From positions 1 through 62,528 of the forward strand of contig JAFXJP010000005.1 in NCBI GenBank assembly GCA_017532155.1: a stretch of DNA of 62,528 nucleotides. The letters run 5' to 3'. The stretch's first letter is position 1; every line of letters starts with the position of its first letter. Below the pieces are notes generated by a model. That model saw nothing but the letters and a program-made list of their open reading frames with translations. It had not been told where the DNA came from and made no database searches. A program made the translations under genes and the position numbers. Shown piece after piece: positions 8,546 to 16,516 of this stretch. Origin of the DNA: Clostridia bacterium. GTDB taxonomy: Bacteria; Bacillota; Clostridia; Christensenellales; Aristaeellaceae.

Positions 8546-9424
8546 TCAGATGGTGCGTTCGCGTCCCATGAAGCACGCCGCCAGCGTGCCCGGGCCGCAG
8601 TGCGCGCCGATAACCGGGCCTATCATCTGGAAGCGAATGCCGCCCAGATCCGGCACCTTGCGGCGGATGAAACTGGCCAGCTGCTCAGCTTCTTCCAACG
8701 CATCGGCATGCAGAATCACCAATTCCTGATCGGCAGCGTTTTCAATGTTATCCGCAACGCGGTCGGCGATGGTGCGCAGCGCCTTCTTGCGGCCCTGCAC
8801 CTTTTCGGCGGGATCGATCTTGCCGCCGCGGCCCTCGGTGAGAATGGGCTTGATATCAAGAAGCGAGCCCACAAACGCGCTGGTGGAGGAGATGCGGCCG
8901 CCGCGCTTCAAATATTTGAGATCGTCGACCGTGAACCACGCCTGCGCGCGCAGACGATTGTCGCGGATCCACTGCTCAATTTCTTCCATCGTAGCGCCCT
9001 TTTCATATTCCTTCATGGCGCCGATAACCAGCAGTGCCATGGGCGCGGAGATGGTCAGCGTGTCGCATACGATCATCTTGCGCTCGGGATACTTTTCCAG
9101 CAGCTCCTCACGGGCCGCATAGATATTATTGATGGTAGAGGACATCTGCGAAGAAAATGCGATGAACAGCAGATCCTTTTCCTTGAGCACGGGCTCAAAG
9201 TACTCCAGATACGCTTCCTTGCTCAGCAGCGAGGTGCTGGGCGTAGCGCCGGCGCGCATTTTATCGAAGAATTCCTTCTCCGTGCCCGCGCGGCCGTTAT
9301 CATCATAATACTCTACACCATCGAGGATGTAGGGCATCTTTACAACCTGGATCTTGAGTTCATCGGCAATGCTATACAGCAGATCGCTGTCGCTATCCGT
9401 CATAATGACGTAATTTTGATTCAT
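8546..9424 (-). CDS. DegV family fatty-acid-binding protein
   Basis: The 292-residue protein shows the DegV pattern: TDSDSDL near residue 9, the GATPSTSL segment near 60 that lines the fatty-acid carboxylate site, FSSQMSST near 90 and KYLKRGGRIS near 170. Members (FakB) carry a fatty acid for phosphorylation by the kinase FakA, feeding phospholipid synthesis; the kinase is not in this window. The ATG has GGAGGG upstream and a consensus promoter beyond it. Confidence 0.9.
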   Translation of the reverse strand: MNQNYVIMTDSDSDLLYSIADELKIQVVKMPYILDGVEYYDDNGRAGTEKEFFDKMRAGATPSTSLLSKEAYLEYFEPVLKEKDLLFIAFSSQMSSTINNIYAAREELLEKYPERKMIVCDTLTISAPMALLVIGAMKEYEKGATMEEIEQWIRDNRLRAQAWFTVDDLKYLKRGGRISSTSAFVGSLLDIKPILTEGRGGKIDPAEKVQGRKKALRTIADRVADNIENAADQELVILHADALEEAEQLASFIRRKVPDLGGIRFQMIGPVIGAHCGPGTLAACFMGRERTI

Positions 9425-9457
9425 GTTAATTCCCTCCAGAGAAAGGATGATATCGTC

Positions 9458-9486
9458 ATTATATTACAATTCATTCATCTTCGCAA
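9458..9486 (-). promoter_or_regulatory. SigA-type promoter for degV
   Basis: On the minus strand TTGCGA (9481-9486), a 17-base spacer and TATAAT (9458-9463) lie about 34 bases before the degV start. Confidence 0.7.
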
Positions 9487-9612
9487 GCGTTTACATGGCC
9501 CAGCCACACAGATGACGCAATTCTAATGGAAAAATAATGCAATTCAAGTGCGTGAAAGAGAATAGAAAAGGTGAAATTTAACGGAATTGTTACATAAATG
9601 GACGGGAGATTA

Positions 9613-9641
9613 TTGACATTGTTAAGAATATGTCATAAAAT
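9613..9641 (+). promoter_or_regulatory. SigA-type promoter for the first SH3b/PG-binding protein
   Basis: TTGACA (9613-9618), exactly 17 bases, then TAAAAT (9636-9641). It is nearly identical in design to the promoter of the paralogue at 21935. Confidence 0.82.
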
Positions 9642-9675
9642 AACACTGTATAGGTATGTATTCAGGAGGCTGCTC

Positions 9676-12588
9676 ATGCATTTTTCGCATTTTAAGCGCG
9701 CGATGGCTCTTTGGCTGTGCGTGATGACAATTTTCAGTATTTTTCCCAGCGCCGTGGCGGCGGATTACCCTTGCACGGGTTTCACCACGGATGATTTGAA
9801 TATGCGCAAGCGCGCCTCTACGAGCGGAGAATTGATCAAGGTCATTCCCAAGGGCGATGCTGTGTATATCACCGGCGAGAGCGGCCTGTTTTATATTGTT
9901 GAGTACGAAGGCCGCAGCGGCTATGCGATGAAGAGCTTCATTACGCTCAAGGAAACGGAAAAGGAAAGCAATTCCGCTTCTCAGGAGGCGGCGGATCGTT
10001 ATGCGCCGCTGCGCAAGGGCATGAGCGGTGATGCGGTGAAGGTGCTGCAAAAGGCGCTGAAGGAGCTGGGCTTCCTCTCCGGCTCGGCCGATGGCAAGTA
10101 TGGCGATAAGACAGCGGACGCTGTTGCCGCCTTCCAGAAAAAGAACAGCCTGAAGGATTCGGGCTATGCCGATGCCGCCACGCAGCAAAAGCTCTTTGAA
10201 GAAAAAGTAAAAAACAGCAAGGGCAAGACCAAAACGGTATCTGTACTGCCGCTGGTGGAGGGTTTCCCCATTTCCAACGGCAAAGAAGGCGAGGCTGTTG
10301 AAAAACTGCAAAGAGCGCTCAAGGATCTGGGCTTCTATTCCGGCAAAGTAGATGGCGACTGCGGCAGCGGTACGGTCAGCGCCATTAAGAAATTTCAGAA
10401 AAAGAATAACCTGAAGCAAACGGGCGTTGCCGATGCGGATATGCAGGCGCTTTTGTACTCCGGCAAGGCGCTTTCCTCTAAGGCGACCGCTACGCCCAAG
10501 CCTGTTGTTACGCCCACGCCTTATGTCATTGGTTCGGACGCGACTGCGGCGCCGGCTACCTTCCCCTTTGTGACCATCACGCTGGATTCCGTCAATCTGC
10601 GCAAGGGCCCCAGCACCTCCTCGGCGCGCCTTACCACCGTGCCCAAGGGTGCGTCGATCACCGTGGAAAAGATTCAGGGCGATTTCCTCTATATTCAGTA
10701 TCAGAGCAGCAAAAAAGCCTATACGGGCTATGTCATGCTCAAATATGTGGATGTGCCTGTCGTTTATTTTGGCGGCGAGCAGCTCAAGAGCGATGCAGAC
10801 GCGCAGCAGAAATACAAGAGCCTCTCTCAGGGTGCAGCGGGCAGCGCTGTAAACACCCTGCAGGAAGCGCTCACGGAGCTGGGCTTCTATACCGGCAAAA
10901 TCTCGGGCAGCTATGATGCGGCTACGGTCAAAGCAGTCAAGGCCTTCCAGAGCAAGAACGGCATCCTGCAGACGGGCACAGCTACGGCAGAATTGCAAAA
11001 GCTGATCTATGAGGGCAAGCCGCTCAACAGCAAGGGCAAAAAATATGATGTAAAAGCGCTTCCGCCGATTGTCGGCGTTACCATGCGCCTGAACGACAAG
11101 GGCTATCAGGTGACCGAGCTGCAGGAAGCGCTCAAGGAACTGGGCTATTACAAAGCTGCTGTGAATGGCGTGTATGACCAGAACACCGTCAAGGCGGTCA
11201 AGGCCTTCCAGAAAGCCAATAAGCTGACGGCGGACGGCATTGCCGGCGCCAAAACGCAGCAGATGCTGGGCGATAAGCTGACCACGCCCACGCCCACCAT
11301 CAAGATTGTTACGCCTACGCCCGCACCCATTACTGCGGATAACGTCATCGTTATCCACAGCGGTACGCGCGGCCTGGCGGTCACGCGCATGCAGGAACGC
11401 CTGGTAGCGCTGGGCTATTATAATGTTGAGCCTGACGGCATTTACGACAGCAATGATATCGTGGCTGTACGCGCGTTCCAGAAAAAGCACAGCCTGAAGG
11501 TGGATGGCATCGCCGGTCTGGAAACGCAGCTGCTGCTGTATTCGGATAACGCGCTGCCGGCCTCGGCGACCGCTACGCCCAAGCCTGCCGCTACGCCTGT
11601 GCCCGATCTGGACGAAACGCTCAGAATCGGCTCTTCGGGCAATAATGTGACGCTGGTGCAGGCGCGCCTGGTGCATCTCAAGTACCTGAACGACACCATC
11701 GACGGCCGCTACGGCACCAAGACAGCCAAGGCTGTGGCTGCCTTCCAGGAGAGGCACGATCTCAAGGCTGACGGCATTGCCGGCAAGCAGACGCTGACGC
11801 TGCTGTTCTCCTCCTCGGCCAAGGAATACGGTCAGGAGACGGAGGATTCCAGTACGATCCTGACGACCGAACTGCTGAAAAAAGGCAGCACGGGCGAGGC
11901 CGTCAAGGCGGCGCAGCAGGCGCTCAAGACGCTGGGCTATCTGACCGGCGCGGCGGACGGCGTATTTGGTCCCAAGACGTACCTTGCGGTCAAGGCCTTC
12001 CAGAAAGCCAACAGGCTCAGCCAGGACGGCATCATCGGCCCCAAGACGCTCGAACGCCTGATTGCCATGGCGGAAGAGGATCAGAATGCGCTGGGCGCTA
12101 CCGGTACGGGCGGCGGCGTGACCGGCTCGGTCTTCAAGCAGCCCACGGCGGCGGAGGTGCGCTTTGCCAACTGGTATAGCGAGATTCGTACGCTGGCGCG
12201 CTCCATGCCCGATGCGATCATCTATGATTATGAGACGGGCCTGTACTACAATGTAAACATGTTCTCCTTTGGCAAGCACTGCGACGCCGAACCCATCACT
12301 GCCAGCGATACCGCTATCATGCGTCAGATCATGGGCCGTGATAACTGGACGCCGCATGCCGTGTGGGTGATTCTCTCCGACGGCAAGGTGTATATGGCCT
12401 CCACGCATTCGATGGGCCATACGGTGGATCATAATTCTCAGAACGATCTGGTGGGCCATATCTGCATTCATTTCCCGCGCGAGCTTTCCGAGGCGGAGCA
12501 GACCGGTCCCTACGCGCTGCGTCATCAGTATGAAATCCTCAACGGCTGGGAAGAAACGCAGCAGCTGATTTACAAATCCTATCAGTAA
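9676..12588 (+). CDS. Secreted multidomain SH3b/peptidoglycan-binding protein with Cys/His C-terminal domain
   Basis: The 970-residue protein has a signal peptide ending near VAA-DYPC (residue 28). It then has an SH3b domain, two PG_binding_1 repeats, a second SH3b domain and five more PG_binding_1 repeats, seven in all, each about 40 residues ending in AFQ-x-x-x. Thr/Pro linkers (TATPKP, TPTPAP) join them. The last 150 residues hold a conserved domain with KHCDAEP, TPHAVWVIL, TMGH-like HSMGH and a final GHICIHF. That spacing of His and Cys recalls L,D-transpeptidases (His then SHGC) without matching them. It probably binds, and perhaps modifies, the cell wall. The ATG has AGGAGG six bases upstream; a longer frame from 9598 lies inside the promoter. 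Confidence 0.85.
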   Translation: MHFSHFKRAMALWLCVMTIFSIFPSAVAADYPCTGFTTDDLNMRKRASTSGELIKVIPKGDAVYITGESGLFYIVEYEGRSGYAMKSFITLKETEKESNSASQEAADRYAPLRKGMSGDAVKVLQKALKELGFLSGSADGKYGDKTADAVAAFQKKNSLKDSGYADAATQQKLFEEKVKNSKGKTKTVSVLPLVEGFPISNGKEGEAVEKLQRALKDLGFYSGKVDGDCGSGTVSAIKKFQKKNNLKQTGVADADMQALLYSGKALSSKATATPKPVVTPTPYVIGSDATAAPATFPFVTITLDSVNLRKGPSTSSARLTTVPKGASITVEKIQGDFLYIQYQSSKKAYTGYVMLKYVDVPVVYFGGEQLKSDADAQQKYKSLSQGAAGSAVNTLQEALTELGFYTGKISGSYDAATVKAVKAFQSKNGILQTGTATAELQKLIYEGKPLNSKGKKYDVKALPPIVGVTMRLNDKGYQVTELQEALKELGYYKAAVNGVYDQNTVKAVKAFQKANKLTADGIAGAKTQQMLGDKLTTPTPTIKIVTPTPAPITADNVIVIHSGTRGLAVTRMQERLVALGYYNVEPDGIYDSNDIVAVRAFQKKHSLKVDGIAGLETQLLLYSDNALPASATATPKPAATPVPDLDETLRIGSSGNNVTLVQARLVHLKYLNDTIDGRYGTKTAKAVAAFQERHDLKADGIAGKQTLTLLFSSSAKEYGQETEDSSTILTTELLKKGSTGEAVKAAQQALKTLGYLTGAADGVFGPKTYLAVKAFQKANRLSQDGIIGPKTLERLIAMAEEDQNALGATGTGGGVTGSVFKQPTAAEVRFANWYSEIRTLARSMPDAIIYDYETGLYYNVNMFSFGKHCDAEPITASDTAIMRQIMGRDNWTPHAVWVILSDGKVYMASTHSMGHTVDHNSQNDLVGHICIHFPRELSEAEQTGPYALRHQYEILNGWEETQQLIYKSYQ

Positions 12589-12601
12589 GGAAGGTGCGCT
12601 T

Positions 12602-13276
12602 ATGATTACAATCGCCATGGACGGCCCTGTGGGAGCTGGCAAATCCACCATCGCAGATGAGGTTGCCAAGCGGCTGAATATTTTGCATCTAGACACCGGC
12701 GCGATGTACCGTGCGGTGGGCCTGGCAGTGAATAAAGCCGGCGTTGATATGCACGATGAAGCGGCTGTTACCGCGCTGTGCGAAGCAGGAAAGGCGCATG
12801 TGGACGTAAAGTATGAGGACGGCGCGCAGAAAACCTTCGTCAACGGCGAGGACGTGACGCCCTTCATCCGCACGCAGGAGGCCGGCACCGCTGCATCCTG
12901 CATTTCCCGCTATGCCGCTGTGCGCCGCATGCTGGTAGCCCGTCAGCGCGAGATCGCTGCCACGCAGCCCATGCTGATGGACGGCCGTGATATCGGCACG
13001 GTGGTGCTCAAGGATGCGCCGGTCAAGATTTATCTGACCGCCAGCGCTGAGGCCCGCGCGCAGCGCCGCATGAAGCAATTGCAGGAAAAGGGCGAGAATC
13101 CCGACTTTGAAGAGATCCTGCGCGAGGTGAATGCCCGCGATTATCAGGACATGAACCGCGAAGTGGATCCCCTGCGCTGTGCGGAGGATGCGGTGGTTGT
13201 GGATTCGTCCGATATCAATTTTGAAGAAACCGTGCAGGCCATCCTGCGCATCGTGGAGGAAAAGCATGTCGGATAA
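12602..13276 (+). CDS. cmk: Cytidylate kinase
   Basis: The 224-residue kinase starts MITIAMDGPVGAGKST (P-loop), with the CMP-binding LDTGAMYRAV near 32 and MDGRDIGTVV near 125, all hallmarks of Cmk. It phosphorylates CMP and dCMP. It begins 13 bases after the upstream gene and overlaps plsC by 11 bases, in the conserved cmk-plsC-ispH/S1 order of Firmicutes. Confidence 0.96.
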   Translation: MITIAMDGPVGAGKSTIADEVAKRLNILHLDTGAMYRAVGLAVNKAGVDMHDEAAVTALCEAGKAHVDVKYEDGAQKTFVNGEDVTPFIRTQEAGTAASCISRYAAVRRMLVARQREIAATQPMLMDGRDIGTVVLKDAPVKIYLTASAEARAQRRMKQLQEKGENPDFEEILREVNARDYQDMNREVDPLRCAEDAVVVDSSDINFEETVQAILRIVEEKHVG

Positions 13277-13898
13277 GGCACATCGCGAGCGTACGCTGTT
13301 TTACAGCGTGGCTGTGGCGGTTGTCCGCGTCATCGCTGCGGTCATTTTCCCCATGCGCTTTCATGACCGTGCGCGCGTGGACGCCCTCAATGCACCCTAT
13401 ATCATCATCGGCAACCATAAAAGCTTTATGGATCCCATCGCGGTGGCGTTGGGCGTGCGCTATGATGAAGTGCACTTTGTTGGCAAAAAAGAGCTATCCA
13501 AATACAAGGTGTTTAACTGGCTGTTCAATCATCTGCATGCCATCATGATTGGCCGCGGTGAAACGGATATGGCGGCCATGCGCAAGTGCATGCAGACCCT
13601 CAAGGACGGCCATGTGCTGGGCATTTTCCCGGAGGGCACGCGTCATCAGAAGGAAATGATGGAGCATGTGGAATCCGGGGCGGGGCTGATTGCCCTGCGT
13701 AGCAAGGCGCCGGTCATTCCTGTATACATTCATGGCAAGATCCGTCCCTTCCACGTCAATCATATCTATTTTGGCGAGGTGATGGACCTGAATGATCTGT
13801 ATCAGGAGGGCATCAACAGCGACACCGTCAACAAGCTGGGCGAGCGTATCCGCGACACATTCTATGCCATGCGTGATGCGGCGAATGGTAAGAAATAA
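13266..13898 (+). CDS. plsC: 1-acyl-sn-glycerol-3-phosphate acyltransferase
   Basis: The 210-residue protein has an N-terminal membrane helix, the catalytic NHKSFMDP (HX4D motif, near 45) and the phosphate-binding FPEGTR (near 120) of the PlsC family. It makes phosphatidic acid from lysophosphatidic acid at the membrane. The ATG at 13266 has GGAGG just upstream and lies inside the end of cmk, indicating coupled translation. A longer frame starting at 13179 is unlikely. Confidence 0.93.
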   Translation: MSDKAHRERTLFYSVAVAVVRVIAAVIFPMRFHDRARVDALNAPYIIIGNHKSFMDPIAVALGVRYDEVHFVGKKELSKYKVFNWLFNHLHAIMIGRGETDMAAMRKCMQTLKDGHVLGIFPEGTRHQKEMMEHVESGAGLIALRSKAPVIPVYIHGKIRPFHVNHIYFGEVMDLNDLYQEGINSDTVNKLGERIRDTFYAMRDAANGKK

Positions 13899-14042
13899 CC
13901 AAGTTTTACTGTCAAGTGGAAATAAAAATTGTGAAATGTGCGAAAACTTGCATATTTTCAAAAAAATATTTCCCTTCCGGCAGGAAAAAAAGGAAAAACG
14001 GCGAATTACTATCTATTCGCCATAATTGGCGGAGGGCTGATT

Positions 14043-16049
14043 ATGCCGCTTGAGATTGCACAGCACGCCGGCTTTTGCATGGGCGTGAAGAGGGCTGTCG
14101 CCATGGCCGAAGAGGCCGCCCTGGAGGCAAAGGCGCAGGGATTGCGCTGCTGCTCGCTGGGCGAGGTGGTGCACAATCCGCTGGTCACAAGGCGCCTTGA
14201 GGATATGGGCGTTGAGGTGGTCAAAAGCGTGGCCGAGGCCAAGGGCGCGCTGCTGATATTGCGCAGCCATGGCGTTGGGCCAGAGATAATGGACGCCTGC
14301 AGGGCGCTTGATATTCCGGTCAAGGATTGCACGTGCAAGCATGTATCGGCGCTGCATGAAGCAGTCAAGGCCTACAGCGCAGCGGGAGAAACCGTGGTGC
14401 TGGTGGGCGATAAGGATCATCCGGAGGTGAAAGGCACCGCCGGCTGGTGCCAGGGGGAAGTTTATGTGGTGTCTTCCCGGGAGGATGTGAACGCACTGCC
14501 TCCTATCAAGAAGGCGATGATCGCCTCGCAAACCACGCTCCAGGCAGAAAAATGGGAAGAACTCATTCCCTGCCTGACTGAAAAGATTGAAACGCCTACT
14601 TTTCATCGATCCATCTGTGCGGCGACCCGCATGCGTCAGCAGGCGGCGCGCGAAATGGCGCAGCGCTGCGATAGGGTGATTGTGGTCGGCGGGCGTTCAA
14701 GCGCCAATACCCGCAAGCTGTACGAAGCCTGTAAGGAATTGTGCGCATATACCATTCTGGTGGAATGTGCGGCGGAGATCCCGCCTCACTTTGCAAATAT
14801 CCACACCCATTACATAGGAATAGCCGCCGGCGCATCCACACCGGATTGGTCACTTAAGGAGGTTGTCAACGCAATGAACGACATGGAAATCAAAGACCAG
14901 GTGATCGAAAACGAGAACCAGGTCAACGCAGAAGCTGCTGAGCAGGACTTTTTGGCTGGCATCGAAGCCTCGATGCGCCGTATCCACACCGGCCAGACCG
15001 TAACCGGCACCGTAGTGCAGGCTACTGAGGACGAAGTGTGCGTGAACATCGGCTACAAGTCTGATGGTCTCATCAAGCGCTCTGATCTGGTCGACCAGGA
15101 TGTGAAAATCGGCGACGAGATCGAAGTAGAAGTAGTCAAGGTCAACGACGGCGAAGGCAATGTCATCCTCTCGCAGCGCAATATCGTCAACCGCAAGGCC
15201 TGGGAAGCTCTCATGGCTAAGCACGAGGCGGGCGAATATGTCGAGGGCGTTGGCAAGGAAGCTGTCAAGGGCGGTCTGATCTGCATGGTCGACGGCATTC
15301 GTGCTTTCGTGCCTGCGTCCCGTCTTGCCAAGCACTTTGTTGAAAAGATCGATCAGTTCGTGGGCCAGACCATGAAGCTGAAGATCATCGACGTCGATAA
15401 GACCAAGAAGCGCATCGTCTGCTCCCGCAAGGATGTTATCCTCGAGGAAGAAGCCACCAAGAAGGCGGCTGCCTGGGAGAAGATCGAAGAAGGCGCCATC
15501 ATCGTGGGTGTCGTTCGCCGCTTTGCCGATTTCGGCGCTTTCGTCGATCTGGGCGGCGTGGACGGTCTGATCCACATCACCGATATGGCCTGGTACCGCG
15601 TGGGTCATCCCTCCGAAGTCCTGGAAATCAACCAGGAAGTCGAAGTCAAGATCCTGTCTGTGGACCGCGAGCGCGAACGCATCCAGCTGGGCTACAAGCA
15701 GCTGCAGGCCAAGCCCTGGGACAACATCGAAGAGAAGTATCCCGTGGGCCTGGTGCTCGAGCGCAAGGTCGTCCGCATCCGTCCCTTCGGCGCTTTCATC
15801 GCGCTGGAGCCCGGTGTTGACGGTCTGGTGCACATCAGCCAGGTTGCCCTCACCCGCGTGAACAAGGTGGAAGATGTTCTGACCGTTGGTCAGGATGTCA
15901 CCGTCGAAGTGCTGGGCGTCGATCCCGAAGCCAAGCGCATCTCCCTGAGCATCCGCAAGGTGCTGGAAGACAATGCCTTCGAGTACGAAGCCATCGAGGG
16001 CGATGAGTTCCCCGCGGAAGAAGCTCCCGCTGAGGAACCCGAAGCCTAA
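14043..16049 (+). CDS. IspH (HMBPP reductase) fused to ribosomal protein S1
   Basis: The 668-residue fusion starts with IspH (residues 1-275). Its three cluster cysteines are in GFCMGVKRAV, DCTCKHV and SICAATRMR; it reduces HMBDP to IPP and DMAPP. After an acidic linker come four S1 RNA-binding repeats (about 310-640) with motifs such as FGAFVDLGGVDGLIH and FGAFIALEPGVDGLVH. This fusion is known from Clostridia. GGAGGG lies six bases before the ATG at 14043. Codon use becomes clearly more C-ending in the S1 half, and a good internal ribosome site with an in-frame ATG lies at the junction (14855-14876). A terminator ends the cmk-plsC-ispH/S1 unit. Confidence 0.93.
   Translation: MPLEIAQHAGFCMGVKRAVAMAEEAALEAKAQGLRCCSLGEVVHNPLVTRRLEDMGVEVVKSVAEAKGALLILRSHGVGPEIMDACRALDIPVKDCTCKHVSALHEAVKAYSAAGETVVLVGDKDHPEVKGTAGWCQGEVYVVSSREDVNALPPIKKAMIASQTTLQAEKWEELIPCLTEKIETPTFHRSICAATRMRQQAAREMAQRCDRVIVVGGRSSANTRKLYEACKELCAYTILVECAAEIPPHFANIHTHYIGIAAGASTPDWSLKEVVNAMNDMEIKDQVIENENQVNAEAAEQDFLAGIEASMRRIHTGQTVTGTVVQATEDEVCVNIGYKSDGLIKRSDLVDQDVKIGDEIEVEVVKVNDGEGNVILSQRNIVNRKAWEALMAKHEAGEYVEGVGKEAVKGGLICMVDGIRAFVPASRLAKHFVEKIDQFVGQTMKLKIIDVDKTKKRIVCSRKDVILEEEATKKAAAWEKIEEGAIIVGVVRRFADFGAFVDLGGVDGLIHITDMAWYRVGHPSEVLEINQEVEVKILSVDRERERIQLGYKQLQAKPWDNIEEKYPVGLVLERKVVRIRPFGAFIALEPGVDGLVHISQVALTRVNKVEDVLTVGQDVTVEVLGVDPEAKRISLSIRKVLEDNAFEYEAIEGDEFPAEEAPAEEPEA
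14855..14876 (+). promoter_or_regulatory. possible internal ribosome-binding site and start for a separate S1 protein
   Basis: TAAGGAGG (14855-14862) precedes an in-frame ATG at 14874 by 11 bases, exactly where the IspH domain ends. Initiation there would give a 391-residue stand-alone S1. The GGAGG also encodes Lys-Glu-Val, so it may be fortuitous. Confidence 0.35.
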
Positions 16050-16060
16050 TTGCGCAAAAT

Positions 16061-16094
16061 AAAAAGGAAGTCGCGAAAGCGGCTTCCTTTTTTT
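16061..16094 (+). terminator. intrinsic terminator after ispH/S1
   Basis: AAAAAGGAAGTCGC pairs with GCGGCTTCCTTTTT around GAAA and ends in seven Ts. Confidence 0.93.
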
Positions 16095-16135
16095 GCTTGA
16101 ATGCTTTATAATAGATAAAAAACACGGAGGTAATT

Positions 16136-16516
16136 ATGATGGAAATCAAAGCGGTTAGCACTGTTAATGCGCCGGCTGCCATTGGCCCCTATTCTCAGGC
16201 CATCGCGGCGGGCGAATTTGTGTATCTTTCCGGTCAGCTGGGCGTGGATCCTGCTACCGGCAATATGGAAAATGGCGTGGAGGCGCAGGCGGAGCGCGCT
16301 ATCAGCAATATGAAGGCGATCCTTGCCGAGGCGGGCCTTGACATTTCCCGCGTGATCAAGACCACCGTTTTCCTCAAGGACATGGGCGATTTTGCCGCTG
16401 TGAACGCGATTTACGCCAAGCACTTCCAGCAGCCCTATCCCGCGCGCTCCTGCGTGCAGGTGGCGGAATTGCCCAAGGGCGGCCTGGTTGAGATTGAGGC
16501 TGTATGCGTGAAGTAA
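16136..16516 (+). CDS. ridA: RidA family reactive enamine/imine deaminase
   Basis: The 126-residue protein has the whole RidA fold, with IGPYSQA near 17 and the signature PARSCVQVAELPKGG near 102 that includes the substrate-binding Arg. It hydrolyses reactive enamines released by PLP enzymes. The start could be the ATG at 16136 or the next codon at 16139, as GGAGG at 16126 suits both. A TATAAT at 16107-16112 is the likely -10 box. Confidence 0.93.
   Translation: MMEIKAVSTVNAPAAIGPYSQAIAAGEFVYLSGQLGVDPATGNMENGVEAQAERAISNMKAILAEAGLDISRVIKTTVFLKDMGDFAAVNAIYAKHFQQPYPARSCVQVAELPKGGLVEIEAVCVK

Noticed and set aside
9622-12903. Very long minus-strand open frame opposite the first SH3b/peptidoglycan-binding gene
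   Set aside because: It is a shadow frame caused by GC-rich repetitive codons. The plus-strand product has a signal peptide, recognisable domains, a promoter and a ribosome site, whereas the antisense frame shows no domain.
13899-14042. GGCGAA/TTCGCC hairpin upstream of ispH/S1 considered as a terminator
   Set aside because: There is no T run after the stem, and the gene order cmk-plsC-ispH/S1 is usually one unit.
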